DNA of 64,000 nucleotides from Mangrovimonas sp. TPBH4 (GTDB lineage Bacteria > Bacteroidota > Bacteroidia > Flavobacteriales > Flavobacteriaceae). The stretch lies in assembly GCF_001280505.1 (NCBI RefSeq), contig NZ_LBIO01000050.1, positions 124,001 to 188,000 of the forward strand, given 5' to 3'. Shown piece by piece: positions 41,360 through 51,196 of the stretch. The translations under genes were made by a program, and so were the position numbers. Each line of letters opens with the position of its first letter. Position 1 is the stretch's first letter. The notes beneath the pieces were generated by a model that saw only the letters and a list, made by a program, of their open reading frames with translations, made no database searches and was not told the origin of the DNA.

Positions 41360-43006
41360 ATGAGATTCTTGGCTTTCACTCTATTGTTGCTACTGTTTTC
41401 TTCCTGTAAACAGCATAATTCCCAAAGTCCTATACAATCAAAATCTGATTCTACAGATATCAGTGATATATCTACCAAAGAATTCACCGAGTTCAAGGTT
41501 TTGGATTCAAAATATATGGATGTCGAACAGTTATGGGAACCTTTCAATGCTGAATTGGCTTCCTTTTCAGAAACCGACTATAATAATTTGAAGCCGCTTG
41601 TTTTGGAGCAGGATATTCCAAGCTTACAGAAATATGTGCAAGAGGGAAAATTGTCCTATGAATTACTGACCAAATTTTACCTTTATCGCATTAGAAAATA
41701 TGACAGAGCCAATCCGAACTCTTTAAATTCTGTCATTGCCTTAAACCCAAAAGTGATAGAAGAAGCACGAAAGTGTGATGAACTTATAAAAACAAATGGC
41801 CTGAAGCATCCCATTTTTGGAATGCCTATTTTATTGAAGGATAACATTGATGCCTCCGGTATGCCTACCACAGCGGGGGCTGTTGCTTTAAAAGACAATT
41901 TCACAGAAGATGCTTTTATTGTAAAGAAATTAAAGGCCAATGGAGCATTGATATTAGGAAAGACCAATTTAAGCGAATGGGCCTATTTCTTTTGCGGCGA
42001 TTGCCCGAGTGGGTATAGTGCCATTGGAGGTCAAACCTTAAACCCTTATGGAAGAAAAGTTCTGGATACCGGTGGTTCTAGTTCTGGTAGTGGGGTGGCA
42101 GTGGCTGCCAATTTTTGTGTGGCAGCAGTTGGCAGTGAAACCTCAGGTTCTATTTTGTCACCTTCAAGTCAAAATTCCAATGTAGGGTTGAAGCCAACGA
42201 TTGGTTTGTTGGGCAGAAGTGGAATTGTACCTATTTCGTCAACTTTAGATACACCGGGCCCTATGACCAAGAATGTTATAGATAATGCTATTTTATTTCA
42301 TGCCATGTTAGGAAAAGATATGGACGACTTCAAAGCAACTGATGGTATTTTAAAAGAGACTTTTGATTTAGATAATTTTGAACCTATCGATTTACAAGGG
42401 GAAAAGTTTGGATGTTTCGCAAGTCTAAAAGAAGACCCTTTATACTCCAAAGCCTTACACGATTTGGAGAATCTTGGAGCCGAAATTGTAGAAATAGAAG
42501 CACAGGAAATTCAACTCCCAGATTTTATAAGGTTGCTTAATCTTGATATGAAAAAGGATTTACCAACGTATTTGAAACATTACGCAGATAATAATGTTAA
42601 GGTAACCTCGGTAGAAGATGTTATTGTGTTTAATAGGGAAGATTCCATCAATAGAATGCCTTATGGACAAAAGCTGTTTGAAGGCATTGTAGCTGACAAC
42701 GGGACTGAGAAGGACTTGGAAAACATCAAATCGACCCTTAAAACAAATGGAAAATTGTTTTTGGACACTCCAATGCAAAAGTATCAACTAGATGCCGTTT
42801 TGTCTATTAATAATTTCCATGCAGGATTTGCCGCGGTTGCCGAATACCCTGCGATTACGGTACCGATGGGGTATACTGCAGATAAAGGAGAAGCCAAAGG
42901 GCTAACTTTTATCTCAAAACCTTTTAGCGAAATACAATTATTACAATGGGCCATGGCCTATGAACAGGCCACGAAACAAAGAGAAATGCCTAAAGGTTAT
43001 AATTAA
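41360..43006 (+). CDS. Amidase-signature family lipoprotein
   Basis: A 548-residue exported amidase. Start ATG at 41360 gives a signal peptide with lipobox LLFSSC (Cys near residue 16); the frame 14 codons upstream lacks such a signal start. The Ser-Ser-Lys triad is seen as Lys in PILLKDNID, Ser in GGSSSGSGVAV and Ser in GSETSGSI. Amidase-signature enzymes cleave amides such as peptide amides or amino acid amides. It ends 4 bases inside the convergent beta-lactamase-like gene. Confidence 0.9.
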   Translation: MRFLAFTLLLLLFSSCKQHNSQSPIQSKSDSTDISDISTKEFTEFKVLDSKYMDVEQLWEPFNAELASFSETDYNNLKPLVLEQDIPSLQKYVQEGKLSYELLTKFYLYRIRKYDRANPNSLNSVIALNPKVIEEARKCDELIKTNGLKHPIFGMPILLKDNIDASGMPTTAGAVALKDNFTEDAFIVKKLKANGALILGKTNLSEWAYFFCGDCPSGYSAIGGQTLNPYGRKVLDTGGSSSGSGVAVAANFCVAAVGSETSGSILSPSSQNSNVGLKPTIGLLGRSGIVPISSTLDTPGPMTKNVIDNAILFHAMLGKDMDDFKATDGILKETFDLDNFEPIDLQGEKFGCFASLKEDPLYSKALHDLENLGAEIVEIEAQEIQLPDFIRLLNLDMKKDLPTYLKHYADNNVKVTSVEDVIVFNREDSINRMPYGQKLFEGIVADNGTEKDLENIKSTLKTNGKLFLDTPMQKYQLDAVLSINNFHAGFAAVAEYPAITVPMGYTADKGEAKGLTFISKPFSEIQLLQWAMAYEQATKQREMPKGYN

Positions 43007-44082
43007 TTGATGAATGCATTGATGTATTCCCAAAGCTCGTTGTCGAAATTGGAGAGGGCAAAATTTTCTCCGTCGGCGGCTTCTCCCATCCTAATCACGA
43101 CCAATTTTTCATCGGACGAGATGTAAATTTTCTGATCGTTTTTCCCCAATGCAGCAAACATGTCAGATGGCGCATTTGGGATTAATGACCCGTTAAATTC
43201 ATATTGGGTTTGTGGCAAGTGAAAAGAGGATTTGCCATTTAACCACCATAAATAGCCGTAAGCTTCATTGATACTTTGCGATGTGTTGGTTGCTTGATTT
43301 AAAAATTCTTCAGAGACAATGGTGTTATCTTCCCACTTACCGTTAGCGTAAATAAGCAGGCCAAAGCGAGCCATGCTTCGGGTGTTGCTGAAATACACAC
43401 TAAGGTCCCCAAGATTGGTCCAAGTGCCATTTGCAGACATACCTATTTTAGAAGCCAATTTCGTTTCAAAGTAGCTGTCCCAGCTTAAGGCACTAGCTTC
43501 TGCAATAACATCCTGCATTTTAACATATACATTATGGTAGGCCCATCGAGTGCCGGCATCGGCTAGATATTGCAAATTTTCAGGGGAAACATCATCGCCT
43601 AAGCTGTCGTCCAATCCAGAATCCATCGACAATAGGTTTTTACAGGTGATTAAATTTTCTTTTTCCAATGGGGCAGAAGTCCAACCTTCTCCCAAATAAT
43701 CAGAAACCTTGGATTGAATGTTGATGAGGCCTTCATCTTGCGCAATTCCAGTAACTGTTGATGTTAATGTTTTTCCTGCACTTGCCCAATACCATAAGGA
43801 AGAGGAAGAATGCCCATTAAAATAGTCTTCAACGACAATTTTACCATTATAAAGGATCATAAAACTTTTGGTGTTCTTGGTTTCCAAATAGTCCAATAAA
43901 GGTTGGAGTTCACTCTCATTCCAATCTAATTCCGAAGGCGAAACAGTTTCCCAATTGTTGGAATTCACAGGAGGAAAATAGATTTCGGAAGTTATGGGGG
44001 AGTTATCAGTTTGGTCATCTTTTGAGCATCCGGATAGTGCGAAAATTAATAAAACGAGTACAGTAAAGTAAGTAGGTTTCAT
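43003..44082 (-). CDS. Serine hydrolase, beta-lactamase/PBP4-like fold, lipoprotein
   Basis: A 359-residue predicted lipoprotein (lipobox FALSGC). The class C beta-lactamase-type fold has the SxxK motif in WASAGKTLTS, the YxN-like motif in the NVYVKMQ region (HNVYVK) and the C-terminal KTG-like position is not obvious. Members are esterases or D-alanyl-peptidases and not necessarily antibiotic-hydrolysing. Overlaps the amidase gene by four bases in convergent orientation. TATCTTTA near its start resembles a -7 box. Confidence 0.83.
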   Translation of the reverse strand: MKPTYFTVLVLLIFALSGCSKDDQTDNSPITSEIYFPPVNSNNWETVSPSELDWNESELQPLLDYLETKNTKSFMILYNGKIVVEDYFNGHSSSSLWYWASAGKTLTSTVTGIAQDEGLINIQSKVSDYLGEGWTSAPLEKENLITCKNLLSMDSGLDDSLGDDVSPENLQYLADAGTRWAYHNVYVKMQDVIAEASALSWDSYFETKLASKIGMSANGTWTNLGDLSVYFSNTRSMARFGLLIYANGKWEDNTIVSEEFLNQATNTSQSINEAYGYLWWLNGKSSFHLPQTQYEFNGSLIPNAPSDMFAALGKNDQKIYISSDEKLVVIRMGEAADGENFALSNFDNELWEYINAFIN

Positions 44083-44176
44083 GGTCTTGGGATGTTTTTA
44101 GTGTTCTAAAGATACGAAAGCTTTCCATAGTCATTCTAATTTGTTAATGTCATACGGTAAATCGTTAAGCATTACG

Positions 44177-44184
44177 TATCTTTG
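44177..44184 (+). promoter_or_regulatory. Predicted -7 box TATCTTTG of rimO
   Basis: Exact TAnnTTTG match, 17 bases before the rimO ATG at 44202. Confidence 0.5.
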
Positions 44185-44201
44185 CAGCCTGAATTTTTGA
44201 T

Positions 44202-45506
44202 ATGAGAACAAAATCACTTAAAAAGAACAAAATCAATGTAGTAACCCTTGGGTGTAGTAAGAATGTTTACGACAGTGAGGTGTTGATGGGGCAGTTAAAA
44301 GCTAGTGGCAAGGACGTTGTTCATGAAGAGGAAGGAAATATTGTGGTGATCAATACCTGTGGTTTTATCAATAATGCCAAGGAGGAGAGTGTGAACACAA
44401 TTTTGGAATTCATGCAAAAAAAGGAGGCAGGCGATGTAGATAAGGTGTTTGTGACAGGTTGTTTAAGTGAACGTTATAAACCGGATTTAGAAAAGGAAAT
44501 TCCTAACGTAGATCAATATTTTGGAACTACAGAGCTTCCTGGGCTGTTAAAGGCTTTGGGAGCAGATTATAGACATGAGTTGATAGGGGAGCGTTTAACA
44601 ACAACTCCTAAAAACTATGCGTATTTGAAGATTGCTGAAGGTTGCGACCGTCCATGTAGTTTTTGTGCTATCCCTTTGATGCGTGGAAAACACAAAAGTA
44701 CGCCTATTGAGGATTTGGTGATAGAGGCTGAAAAGCTGGCGGCCAATGGCGTGAAGGAGTTGATCTTGATTGCTCAGGATTTGACCTATTACGGTTTGGA
44801 TTTATATAAGAAGCGTAATCTTGCAGAATTATTGGAGGCCTTGGTGAAAATAGAAGGTATCGAGTGGATTCGTTTGCATTATGCCTTCCCAACTGGATTC
44901 CCAATGGATGTGTTGGACGTGATGAACCGCGAGCCGAAAGTGTGTAATTATTTGGATATTCCGTTGCAGCACATTTCTGATTCCATTTTGAAAAGTATGC
45001 GTAGAGGAACTACCAAAGCTAAAACGACCAAACTAATTGAAGAGTTTAGAAAGGCCGTTCCAAATATGACCATTAGAACCACGTTAATTGTAGGGTATCC
45101 GGGTGAAACCGAGGAAGATTTCCAGACTCTAAAGGAATGGGTTCAAGAAATGCGTTTTGAGCGTTTGGGATGTTTTACCTATTCGCATGAGGAAAATACC
45201 CATGCCTATAATTTGGAAGACGATGTGCCTGAAGATGTAAAACAGGAACGTGCCAATGAAATTATGGATATCCAATCGCAAATTTCTTGGGAGTTAAACC
45301 AAGAAAAAATCGGTCAAGAGTTTAAAGTAATCATCGACCGTAAGGAAGGTAACTATTTTGTAGGGAGAACCGAGTTCGATTCCCCAGATGTGGATAATGA
45401 AGTGTTGATTGATGCCACATCAACTTACTTGAAAACTGGAGAATTTGTGACTGTAAAAGTAATAGAAGCAGAAGATTTCGATTTATATGCGGAAGTGGTA
45501 AAATAA
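44202..45506 (+). CDS. rimO: Ribosomal protein S12 methylthiotransferase RimO
   Basis: A 434-residue radical-SAM enzyme that methylthiolates Asp in ribosomal protein S12. The N-terminal MTTase domain has VTLGCSKNVYDSEVLMGQL, NTCGFI and CLSERY with three Cys ligands of the auxiliary cluster. The radical SAM motif is CDRPCSFCAIP, followed by HYAFPTGFP, and a C-terminal TRAM domain is present at about 365-434. Monocistronic, with a terminator at 45525. Confidence 0.96.
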   Translation: MRTKSLKKNKINVVTLGCSKNVYDSEVLMGQLKASGKDVVHEEEGNIVVINTCGFINNAKEESVNTILEFMQKKEAGDVDKVFVTGCLSERYKPDLEKEIPNVDQYFGTTELPGLLKALGADYRHELIGERLTTTPKNYAYLKIAEGCDRPCSFCAIPLMRGKHKSTPIEDLVIEAEKLAANGVKELILIAQDLTYYGLDLYKKRNLAELLEALVKIEGIEWIRLHYAFPTGFPMDVLDVMNREPKVCNYLDIPLQHISDSILKSMRRGTTKAKTTKLIEEFRKAVPNMTIRTTLIVGYPGETEEDFQTLKEWVQEMRFERLGCFTYSHEENTHAYNLEDDVPEDVKQERANEIMDIQSQISWELNQEKIGQEFKVIIDRKEGNYFVGRTEFDSPDVDNEVLIDATSTYLKTGEFVTVKVIEAEDFDLYAEVVK

Positions 45507-45524
45507 GCCCTCAAGTAACAACAT

Positions 45525-45555
45525 AAAAAAAGCAGCACATTGTGCTGCTTTTCTT
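45525..45555. terminator. Bidirectional terminator between rimO and the M14 peptidase gene
   Basis: Stem AAAGCAGCAC/GTGCTGCTTT; A and T runs on both sides. It ends both convergent genes (stops at 45506 and 45556). Confidence 0.85.
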
Positions 45556-48054
45556 TTATATGGTAAATAGGTTGTTATTGACAAAGAAGACAGCATTGAC
45601 CAGGAATAGTTTTCCATTTTCCCAAAAACTTCGGAACATGACATTATCTGTCATATAGACGATACTTCCTTCGCCGATTCGTTCTTCTCCAAATATCAAA
45701 GAGTTTTCTAAGGTTTCAAGAGCATCGGTTCCTGTAAAGCCAGAAACACTTTTTGGGTTCTCTCCAATATGCACCACATTATAGCCATCCTCCAATAACT
45801 CATAGGAATCATTGCCTAGTTTTAATGTGTAATAGGTGTCTGAATATCCAAAAGCCAATGGATGGGTGTCGTCCACTTTCGTTTTAAAAACGGCTCCTGT
45901 AATGAGTTTTTTGATGCCTTCACGTTCACGATCGGCATAGGAAATCAGCTTCTTGTCAATAGAAATGGAGTCCTTAACTTCATGGGCTTTTAAGCTGAAT
46001 CCTTTTTTACCGGCAAAGCTTTTTAGGGCACCGTCAATGACAATCAGTTTGCCTCCCTTTTGAATCCATGATTGCAGATTTTTTAAAGTACCATTGTCCA
46101 ATATCTTGGCATAGTTGCCATCGGGTACAATCAATACGTTGTACTTTTTCAAATCGTACATTTTGAAATACTTTGTGTTTAAAGAAGTCACAGGGAATTG
46201 TAATTGTTGCTCAAAGAAGTGCCATAATTCACCATAACCATAGGGAGATGTAGATTCGCCAGAAAGTAGGGCAACTTTAGGCGTGTTGACCAATTTCACA
46301 TCTGGCGATCCAAAATCTGGCCCCGATTTGGAGAATCCACTCATCACCGCAATTGGATTCTTGTTGAATTTTTTCGCGGAAGCCATCACTTTGGAATCAA
46401 AGTCTTCCACAGATTGATTGTCACCTCTTGTGATGATCAATGAACCGCGATCAAATGTTTGCTCAGGTACACTGGTGGTAATGGGTTTTTCGGTAAAACG
46501 TACCTTAATTTTTTGTTTCATTAAATCTACCAGGAATTTGGCATCGGTAATATGGTTCCATTTGGCCATATAGGCCGTTGCTTTGGTGTCTATTTTTGGA
46601 GTTGGGGTAGATGTTGCAGCTCCTGCTTTTGCCGGAACCAATTTGGTGCTGGCCAAGGCGTCCAATCCAAAGGCAAATGGAGCACTCCAAGCAGTAATGT
46701 CATAGGTTAGGGAATCGCTTAGGTTGACATTTGGTTCAAACAATACTTGCACCATTTTACCTTTTGGCTGGTTGGTGCTAATAACCAAATCGGAGGAGGT
46801 GATGTCCATTGAACCTTTGTCTCCTTTGTTGTATAGATAGCCGTTCACCTTAGTTTTGGAGCCGTTATAATAACTAATTCCATGTTGGTCTAATAACTGT
46901 TTTAAGCTTTCAATTTTATCAGGTTCTCCACTCAAAACATAACTCTGATAATCCACATCACTGTTTTCGAAGAATTTTTTGAATTCAGAGTTTAGCTTAG
47001 CTGCATTTTTGCTGGCAACTTCTACCGTAGATAGACCTGTAGTGGTATGGTGTGCAATACGATCCTTAAGAGTTAATTCTGTGCCTTCATCATTCATAAT
47101 CCCCAAACCACCACGGCCGTGACCGGCCTGTTCGTAGGTCATACCAATGGCTCCCATAAATGTTGGATAAGTGTCACCATAACTTGGGTATAACAAATCA
47201 AAACGTTCTCTTGTAAAATACAGCCAACCGTTGGAATCAAAATATTTGGCGTGGTTTTTTCCTATTTGTGTTTGAAAGTCTTTTTGCCAATCGGTGATGA
47301 TTTCATGGAATGGTTCTGCTGCTGGAGCAAAATAATAAGGGTTATTGATCCCTTGTTCATGGAAATCCACATGAATATGTGGAAGCCATTTGTTGTAGAT
47401 TTTTAATCGCGACTGACTTTCAATTTGTGTAGCCCAAGCCCAATCTCTATTCAAATCAAACAAATAATGATTAGGTCTTCCCCCTGGCCATGGTTCTAAA
47501 TGTTCGCTAGCTTGTTGGTCGGTGTCGTAAGGGGTACTAGAGGTTTCATTATACCAATTCACATAACGATCTCTTCCGTCAGGATTGATACAAGGATCTA
47601 TAATTACCACGGTGCTTTTAAGCCATTCCTGTTTTTCGGTCAATAAGGTGAAGAGGGTTTTCATGGCGGCTTCAGTACTAGATGCTTCGTTGCCGTGAAC
47701 ATTATAGCTTAACCATACAATAGCCAACTCATTGGAAGTTGCACTGCCATCCAAAACACCTGCATTTTTAAGGTTGTTCTGGCGAATCGTTTCCAGATTT
47801 CTCAGGTTTTCTTCCGAAGAAATATAAGCAACATACAATGGGCGTCGCTCATAAGTATCCCCATAATGTTCCAATTTCACTTGACCAGGCAGTTGCTGGC
47901 TTACATATTTAAAGTAATCTACTACTTGATGGTGTCTGGAAAAATGGGACCCCAATTTATATCCTAAAAAGCTGTCGGGAGATTGTAATTCCTGTCCAAA
48001 AGAGAAAATTGAACAACAGAATACAGTAACTATAAAAACAATTTTTTTTTGCAT
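45556..48054 (-). CDS. Secreted M14 family zinc carboxypeptidase
   Basis: An 832-residue exported peptidase with signal peptide ending SFGQ. The M14 domain (about 40-360) shows ligands HxxE in NVHGNEASSTEA and His in VDFHEQGINNPYYF, plus the substrate-binding YLFDLNRDW. The C-terminal 450 residues include a GATase-like or Rossmann-type part (VIVPDGNYAKI) as in large Bacteroidota M14 proteins. Role: peptide degradation outside the cytoplasm. No C-terminal sorting domain is obvious. Confidence 0.9.
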   Translation of the reverse strand: MQKKIVFIVTVFCCSIFSFGQELQSPDSFLGYKLGSHFSRHHQVVDYFKYVSQQLPGQVKLEHYGDTYERRPLYVAYISSEENLRNLETIRQNNLKNAGVLDGSATSNELAIVWLSYNVHGNEASSTEAAMKTLFTLLTEKQEWLKSTVVIIDPCINPDGRDRYVNWYNETSSTPYDTDQQASEHLEPWPGGRPNHYLFDLNRDWAWATQIESQSRLKIYNKWLPHIHVDFHEQGINNPYYFAPAAEPFHEIITDWQKDFQTQIGKNHAKYFDSNGWLYFTRERFDLLYPSYGDTYPTFMGAIGMTYEQAGHGRGGLGIMNDEGTELTLKDRIAHHTTTGLSTVEVASKNAAKLNSEFKKFFENSDVDYQSYVLSGEPDKIESLKQLLDQHGISYYNGSKTKVNGYLYNKGDKGSMDITSSDLVISTNQPKGKMVQVLFEPNVNLSDSLTYDITAWSAPFAFGLDALASTKLVPAKAGAATSTPTPKIDTKATAYMAKWNHITDAKFLVDLMKQKIKVRFTEKPITTSVPEQTFDRGSLIITRGDNQSVEDFDSKVMASAKKFNKNPIAVMSGFSKSGPDFGSPDVKLVNTPKVALLSGESTSPYGYGELWHFFEQQLQFPVTSLNTKYFKMYDLKKYNVLIVPDGNYAKILDNGTLKNLQSWIQKGGKLIVIDGALKSFAGKKGFSLKAHEVKDSISIDKKLISYADREREGIKKLITGAVFKTKVDDTHPLAFGYSDTYYTLKLGNDSYELLEDGYNVVHIGENPKSVSGFTGTDALETLENSLIFGEERIGEGSIVYMTDNVMFRSFWENGKLFLVNAVFFVNNNLFTI

Positions 48055-48166
48055 AGCGCTGGTTTAGGTGATAAAAATAATGATATAAATTGAATATGAA
48101 TTAACTAAAATTTAGGACATAAAACAGTTTTGCGCTGTATATTTACGTCAGAATTGAATAGTGACT

Positions 48167-49771
48167 ATGCCAACAGACTGTATTCCGTTTAAAGACACCA
48201 ACTACTTCTCACAACTTATCTGTGATTATCTAGAAGAAAATCAAAATCTAAAGCCTTTTTACCACAGGTTTCCAACCGTGGAAGCCTTTAAACAACAGAT
48301 AGAGGAAAAGCAACCTCAAGTTTCTTTAGCAAACCGAAAGGTTTTGGTAGAAGCTTTGGAACAACAATGTCAGTCTTTGGAACTTTCCGAAAGCACACAA
48401 CAGAATATTCAAGCCTTAAAAGAAGAAAATACATTTACCATTACTACAGGGCACCAACTTAATCTGTTTACTGGTCCTTTGTATTTTTTCTATAAAATCG
48501 TCTCTGCCATCAATCTTTGTGGTGAGTTAAAGGAAGCGTATCCCGAATACAATTTTGTGCCAGTATATTGGATGGCAACGGAAGACCATGATTTTGAAGA
48601 GATCAATTATTTCAATTTCAACGGAAAGAAAATAAAGTGGAGCAGAGCCTCATCAGGTGCAGTTGGAGAGTTGGATTTGGAAGGTTTGGATGCGGTTGAA
48701 GAAGTGTTTGCTTCTCAATTGAATGCCGGTAACAATGCCAAACGTTTAAAGGAACTTTTTAAAAAGGCATATTTAGAACATGCAAACTTAACAGATGCCA
48801 CTAGGTTTTTGGTGAATGAATTGTTGGGGGAGTATGGTTTGGTGATTGTAGATGGCAACGACCATAACTTAAAGCAACTGTTTGTGCCTTATATGGAGGA
48901 TGAATTGTTGCAGCAATCGTCTTTTAAAAATGTCTCGGAGACCAATGCCCAAATCAATACATTGCCCGAAAACTACAAAATACAGGTCAACCCTAGAGAA
49001 ATTAATCTTTTTTATATAACCGAAGGTTTGCGTGAACGCATTGTGGAACTTGACGGAAATTATAGTGTGTATGGCACGGAGATTACTTGGGACCAAGAAG
49101 AAATCGTCAAGGAATTACATGAGTACCCGGAACGGTTTAGTCCTAATGTCATTATGCGTCCCTTGTATCAAGAGGTGATTTTGCCAAACCTTTGTTACAT
49201 TGGTGGAGGCGGTGAATTGGCTTATTGGTTTCAGTTGAAATCGAATTTTGAAGCCCATAAAGTCACCTTTCCAATATTGTTGCTAAGGAATTCGGTTTTA
49301 TTGGCAACCGAAAAGCAGCAGGAGAAATTGGAAAAGTTGCATCTATCCATGGCCGATTTATTTTTGAATCAAGAAGATTTGGTTTCCAAAGTAACCAGAT
49401 CCATTTCTGAGGTTGATATCGATTTTAGCACTCAAAAAAAACACCTCGAACAACAGTTTAAGGACCTATATAAACTTGCGGAAAAAACCGATCCCACATT
49501 TTTAGGAGCCGTGGGTGCTCAAGAGCGCAAACAAATCAAAGGTTTGGAACATTTGGAAAAGCGTTTGCTCAAGGCGCAAAAGCGGAAATTGAGTGGTCAT
49601 TTGGACCGTGTTGTGCAACTTCAAAACGAATTATTTCCGAATCAAAGTTTGCAGGAACGTAATACCAATTTTTCTCAATTTTATTTAGAGTTTGGAGACC
49701 AATTAATTCATCAGTTAATAGTAAATTTGCAGCCCCTTAAAAAAGAGTTTATAATTCTAAATTTAGAGTAG
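48167..49771 (+). CDS. bshC: Bacillithiol biosynthesis cysteine-adding enzyme BshC
   Basis: A 534-residue enzyme proposed to add cysteine to glucosaminyl malate in the last step of bacillithiol synthesis. Conserved BshC stretches are TITTGHQLNLFTGPLYFFYKI, VYWMATEDHDFEEINYF and YIGGGGELAYWFQLK. Start ATG at 48167; a GTG two codons earlier is a weaker option. A TATATTTA element lies about 25-30 bases upstream. A PLP decarboxylase gene follows after 3 bases and probably is co-transcribed. bshA and bshB are not in this window. Confidence 0.94.
   Translation: MPTDCIPFKDTNYFSQLICDYLEENQNLKPFYHRFPTVEAFKQQIEEKQPQVSLANRKVLVEALEQQCQSLELSESTQQNIQALKEENTFTITTGHQLNLFTGPLYFFYKIVSAINLCGELKEAYPEYNFVPVYWMATEDHDFEEINYFNFNGKKIKWSRASSGAVGELDLEGLDAVEEVFASQLNAGNNAKRLKELFKKAYLEHANLTDATRFLVNELLGEYGLVIVDGNDHNLKQLFVPYMEDELLQQSSFKNVSETNAQINTLPENYKIQVNPREINLFYITEGLRERIVELDGNYSVYGTEITWDQEEIVKELHEYPERFSPNVIMRPLYQEVILPNLCYIGGGGELAYWFQLKSNFEAHKVTFPILLLRNSVLLATEKQQEKLEKLHLSMADLFLNQEDLVSKVTRSISEVDIDFSTQKKHLEQQFKDLYKLAEKTDPTFLGAVGAQERKQIKGLEHLEKRLLKAQKRKLSGHLDRVVQLQNELFPNQSLQERNTNFSQFYLEFGDQLIHQLIVNLQPLKKEFIILNLE
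49722..49729 (+). promoter_or_regulatory. Predicted internal -7 box TAAATTTG
   Basis: Exact TAnnTTTG match inside the 3' end of bshC, 45 bases before the decarboxylase ATG; it would give the decarboxylase its own transcript. Confidence 0.35.
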
Positions 49772-49774
49772 CAA

Positions 49775-51145
49775 ATGCATAAGATAGATATCGACTTGGT
49801 AGAAATGACATTGGATGTCATGAAATACGTTATCGATAGAGTTTCCGCGACTGAACGCCAAATAGGTAAACCCAAAAAAGCAGAAGAGTTAAAAGTCTTG
49901 GTAGGTGAGACCATCACGCCAAAAGGAGTAGGAGGCGAATACGCCTTCGACCTTTGGAAAAAACACTTGGCTAATACCAATGTTCCTGTAGACCATCCCC
50001 GTAATTTAGCCTTTGTGCCAGCATCTCCAACAAGAGCAGCCATTATGTTCGACTTGGTGACCTCGGCATCCAGTATTCATGGAGCGTATTGGATGGAAGG
50101 TGCCGGAGGTATTTTCTGTGAAAATGAAGCCATGAAATGGATTGTATCCTTAACCGGCTTGCCAGAAGGCGCGTTTGGAGTGTTTACCAGTGGAGGAACT
50201 TCAGCCAACCTATCGGCCATCGTGACTGCACGTGAACATTGGAGACAGGACGATGCTTTTAAAAGAGAAAAAGGACTGATCATTACCTCAATTGGCGCCC
50301 ATTCGTCTGTAAAGGCGATGGCAAAAGTAGCCGATGTGGATATCTTGTTGGTGGATTCCGAAGAATGTTTGACAGGAGAAGACTTGAAGAAAACCATTGC
50401 AACCTTAACGGAGCACGAGCGCAAATGTTTGTTTGCCGTGGTGGCTACAGGAGGAACTACCAATGCAGGAATTATAGATGATTTGGAAAGCATTGCTGAG
50501 GTGTGTGAAGCTGAAAATCTGTGGTTCCATGTAGATGCCGCTTATGGAGGAGGTGCTTTGGTAGCAGATTCCGTAAGACATCAATTTAAAGGTATTGAGC
50601 GTGCCGATAGTATAACCATCGACCCACATAAGTGGATGTTCTCTCCTTACGACTGTGGAGCGGTAATCTATAAAAATCCTGAGTTGGCCAAAAATGCACA
50701 CTCACAGCAAGGTTCTTATTTGGATATTTTTAAGGATGAAGGGGCGCACGGTTTCAACCCAACCGATTATCAAATACAATTAACACGACGTGTACGCGGT
50801 TTGCCTTTATGGTTTTCATTGGCGACCCATGGTACCGATAGATATAAGGAAGCGGTTGAGCGAGGCATTGAATTGGCGCAAATTGCTGGTAAAATGATTA
50901 AGGAGCATGATAAGGTAGAATTGGTAAGAGAGCCAAGTTTGTCCTGTGTACTGTTCCGAAGAAAAGGATGGAGTCCAGAGGATTATACCGAATGGACCTA
51001 CAGAAATCATAAGTCGGGATTTGCTTTGGTAACACCAACCAAATGGAAACAAGGTGATGCCTTTGAAACGGTGTCCCGTTTTTGTTTTATCAATCCAGAT
51101 ACCACAGAGAAGGATATTGAAATGATTTTAGATTCAATGAATTGA
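49775..51145 (+). CDS. PLP-dependent group II decarboxylase
   Basis: A 456-residue fold type I decarboxylase of the glutamate/aromatic amino acid/cysteine-sulfinate group. The PLP lysine is in DPHKWMFSPYDCG, the cofactor-contacting Asp in HVDAAYGGGALV, and the N-terminal FVPASPTRAAIMFDLV and SGGTSANLSAI are conserved. Substrate (aromatic amino acid, glutamate, aspartate or diaminobutyrate) cannot be told. The start is 3 bases after bshC, suggesting a shared transcript. Confidence 0.9.
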   Translation: MHKIDIDLVEMTLDVMKYVIDRVSATERQIGKPKKAEELKVLVGETITPKGVGGEYAFDLWKKHLANTNVPVDHPRNLAFVPASPTRAAIMFDLVTSASSIHGAYWMEGAGGIFCENEAMKWIVSLTGLPEGAFGVFTSGGTSANLSAIVTAREHWRQDDAFKREKGLIITSIGAHSSVKAMAKVADVDILLVDSEECLTGEDLKKTIATLTEHERKCLFAVVATGGTTNAGIIDDLESIAEVCEAENLWFHVDAAYGGGALVADSVRHQFKGIERADSITIDPHKWMFSPYDCGAVIYKNPELAKNAHSQQGSYLDIFKDEGAHGFNPTDYQIQLTRRVRGLPLWFSLATHGTDRYKEAVERGIELAQIAGKMIKEHDKVELVREPSLSCVLFRRKGWSPEDYTEWTYRNHKSGFALVTPTKWKQGDAFETVSRFCFINPDTTEKDIEMILDSMN

Positions 51146-51185
51146 TATTTTTTCAATTTTCAATATATAATTTCCCATTTAATTT

Positions 51186-51193
51186 TAATTTTG
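51186..51193 (+). promoter_or_regulatory. Predicted -7 box TAATTTTG directly before guaA
   Basis: Exact TAnnTTTG match ending only 3 bases before the ATG at 51197, so transcription would begin at or just around the start codon (leaderless mRNA). Confidence 0.45.
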
Positions 51194-51196
51194 CAC

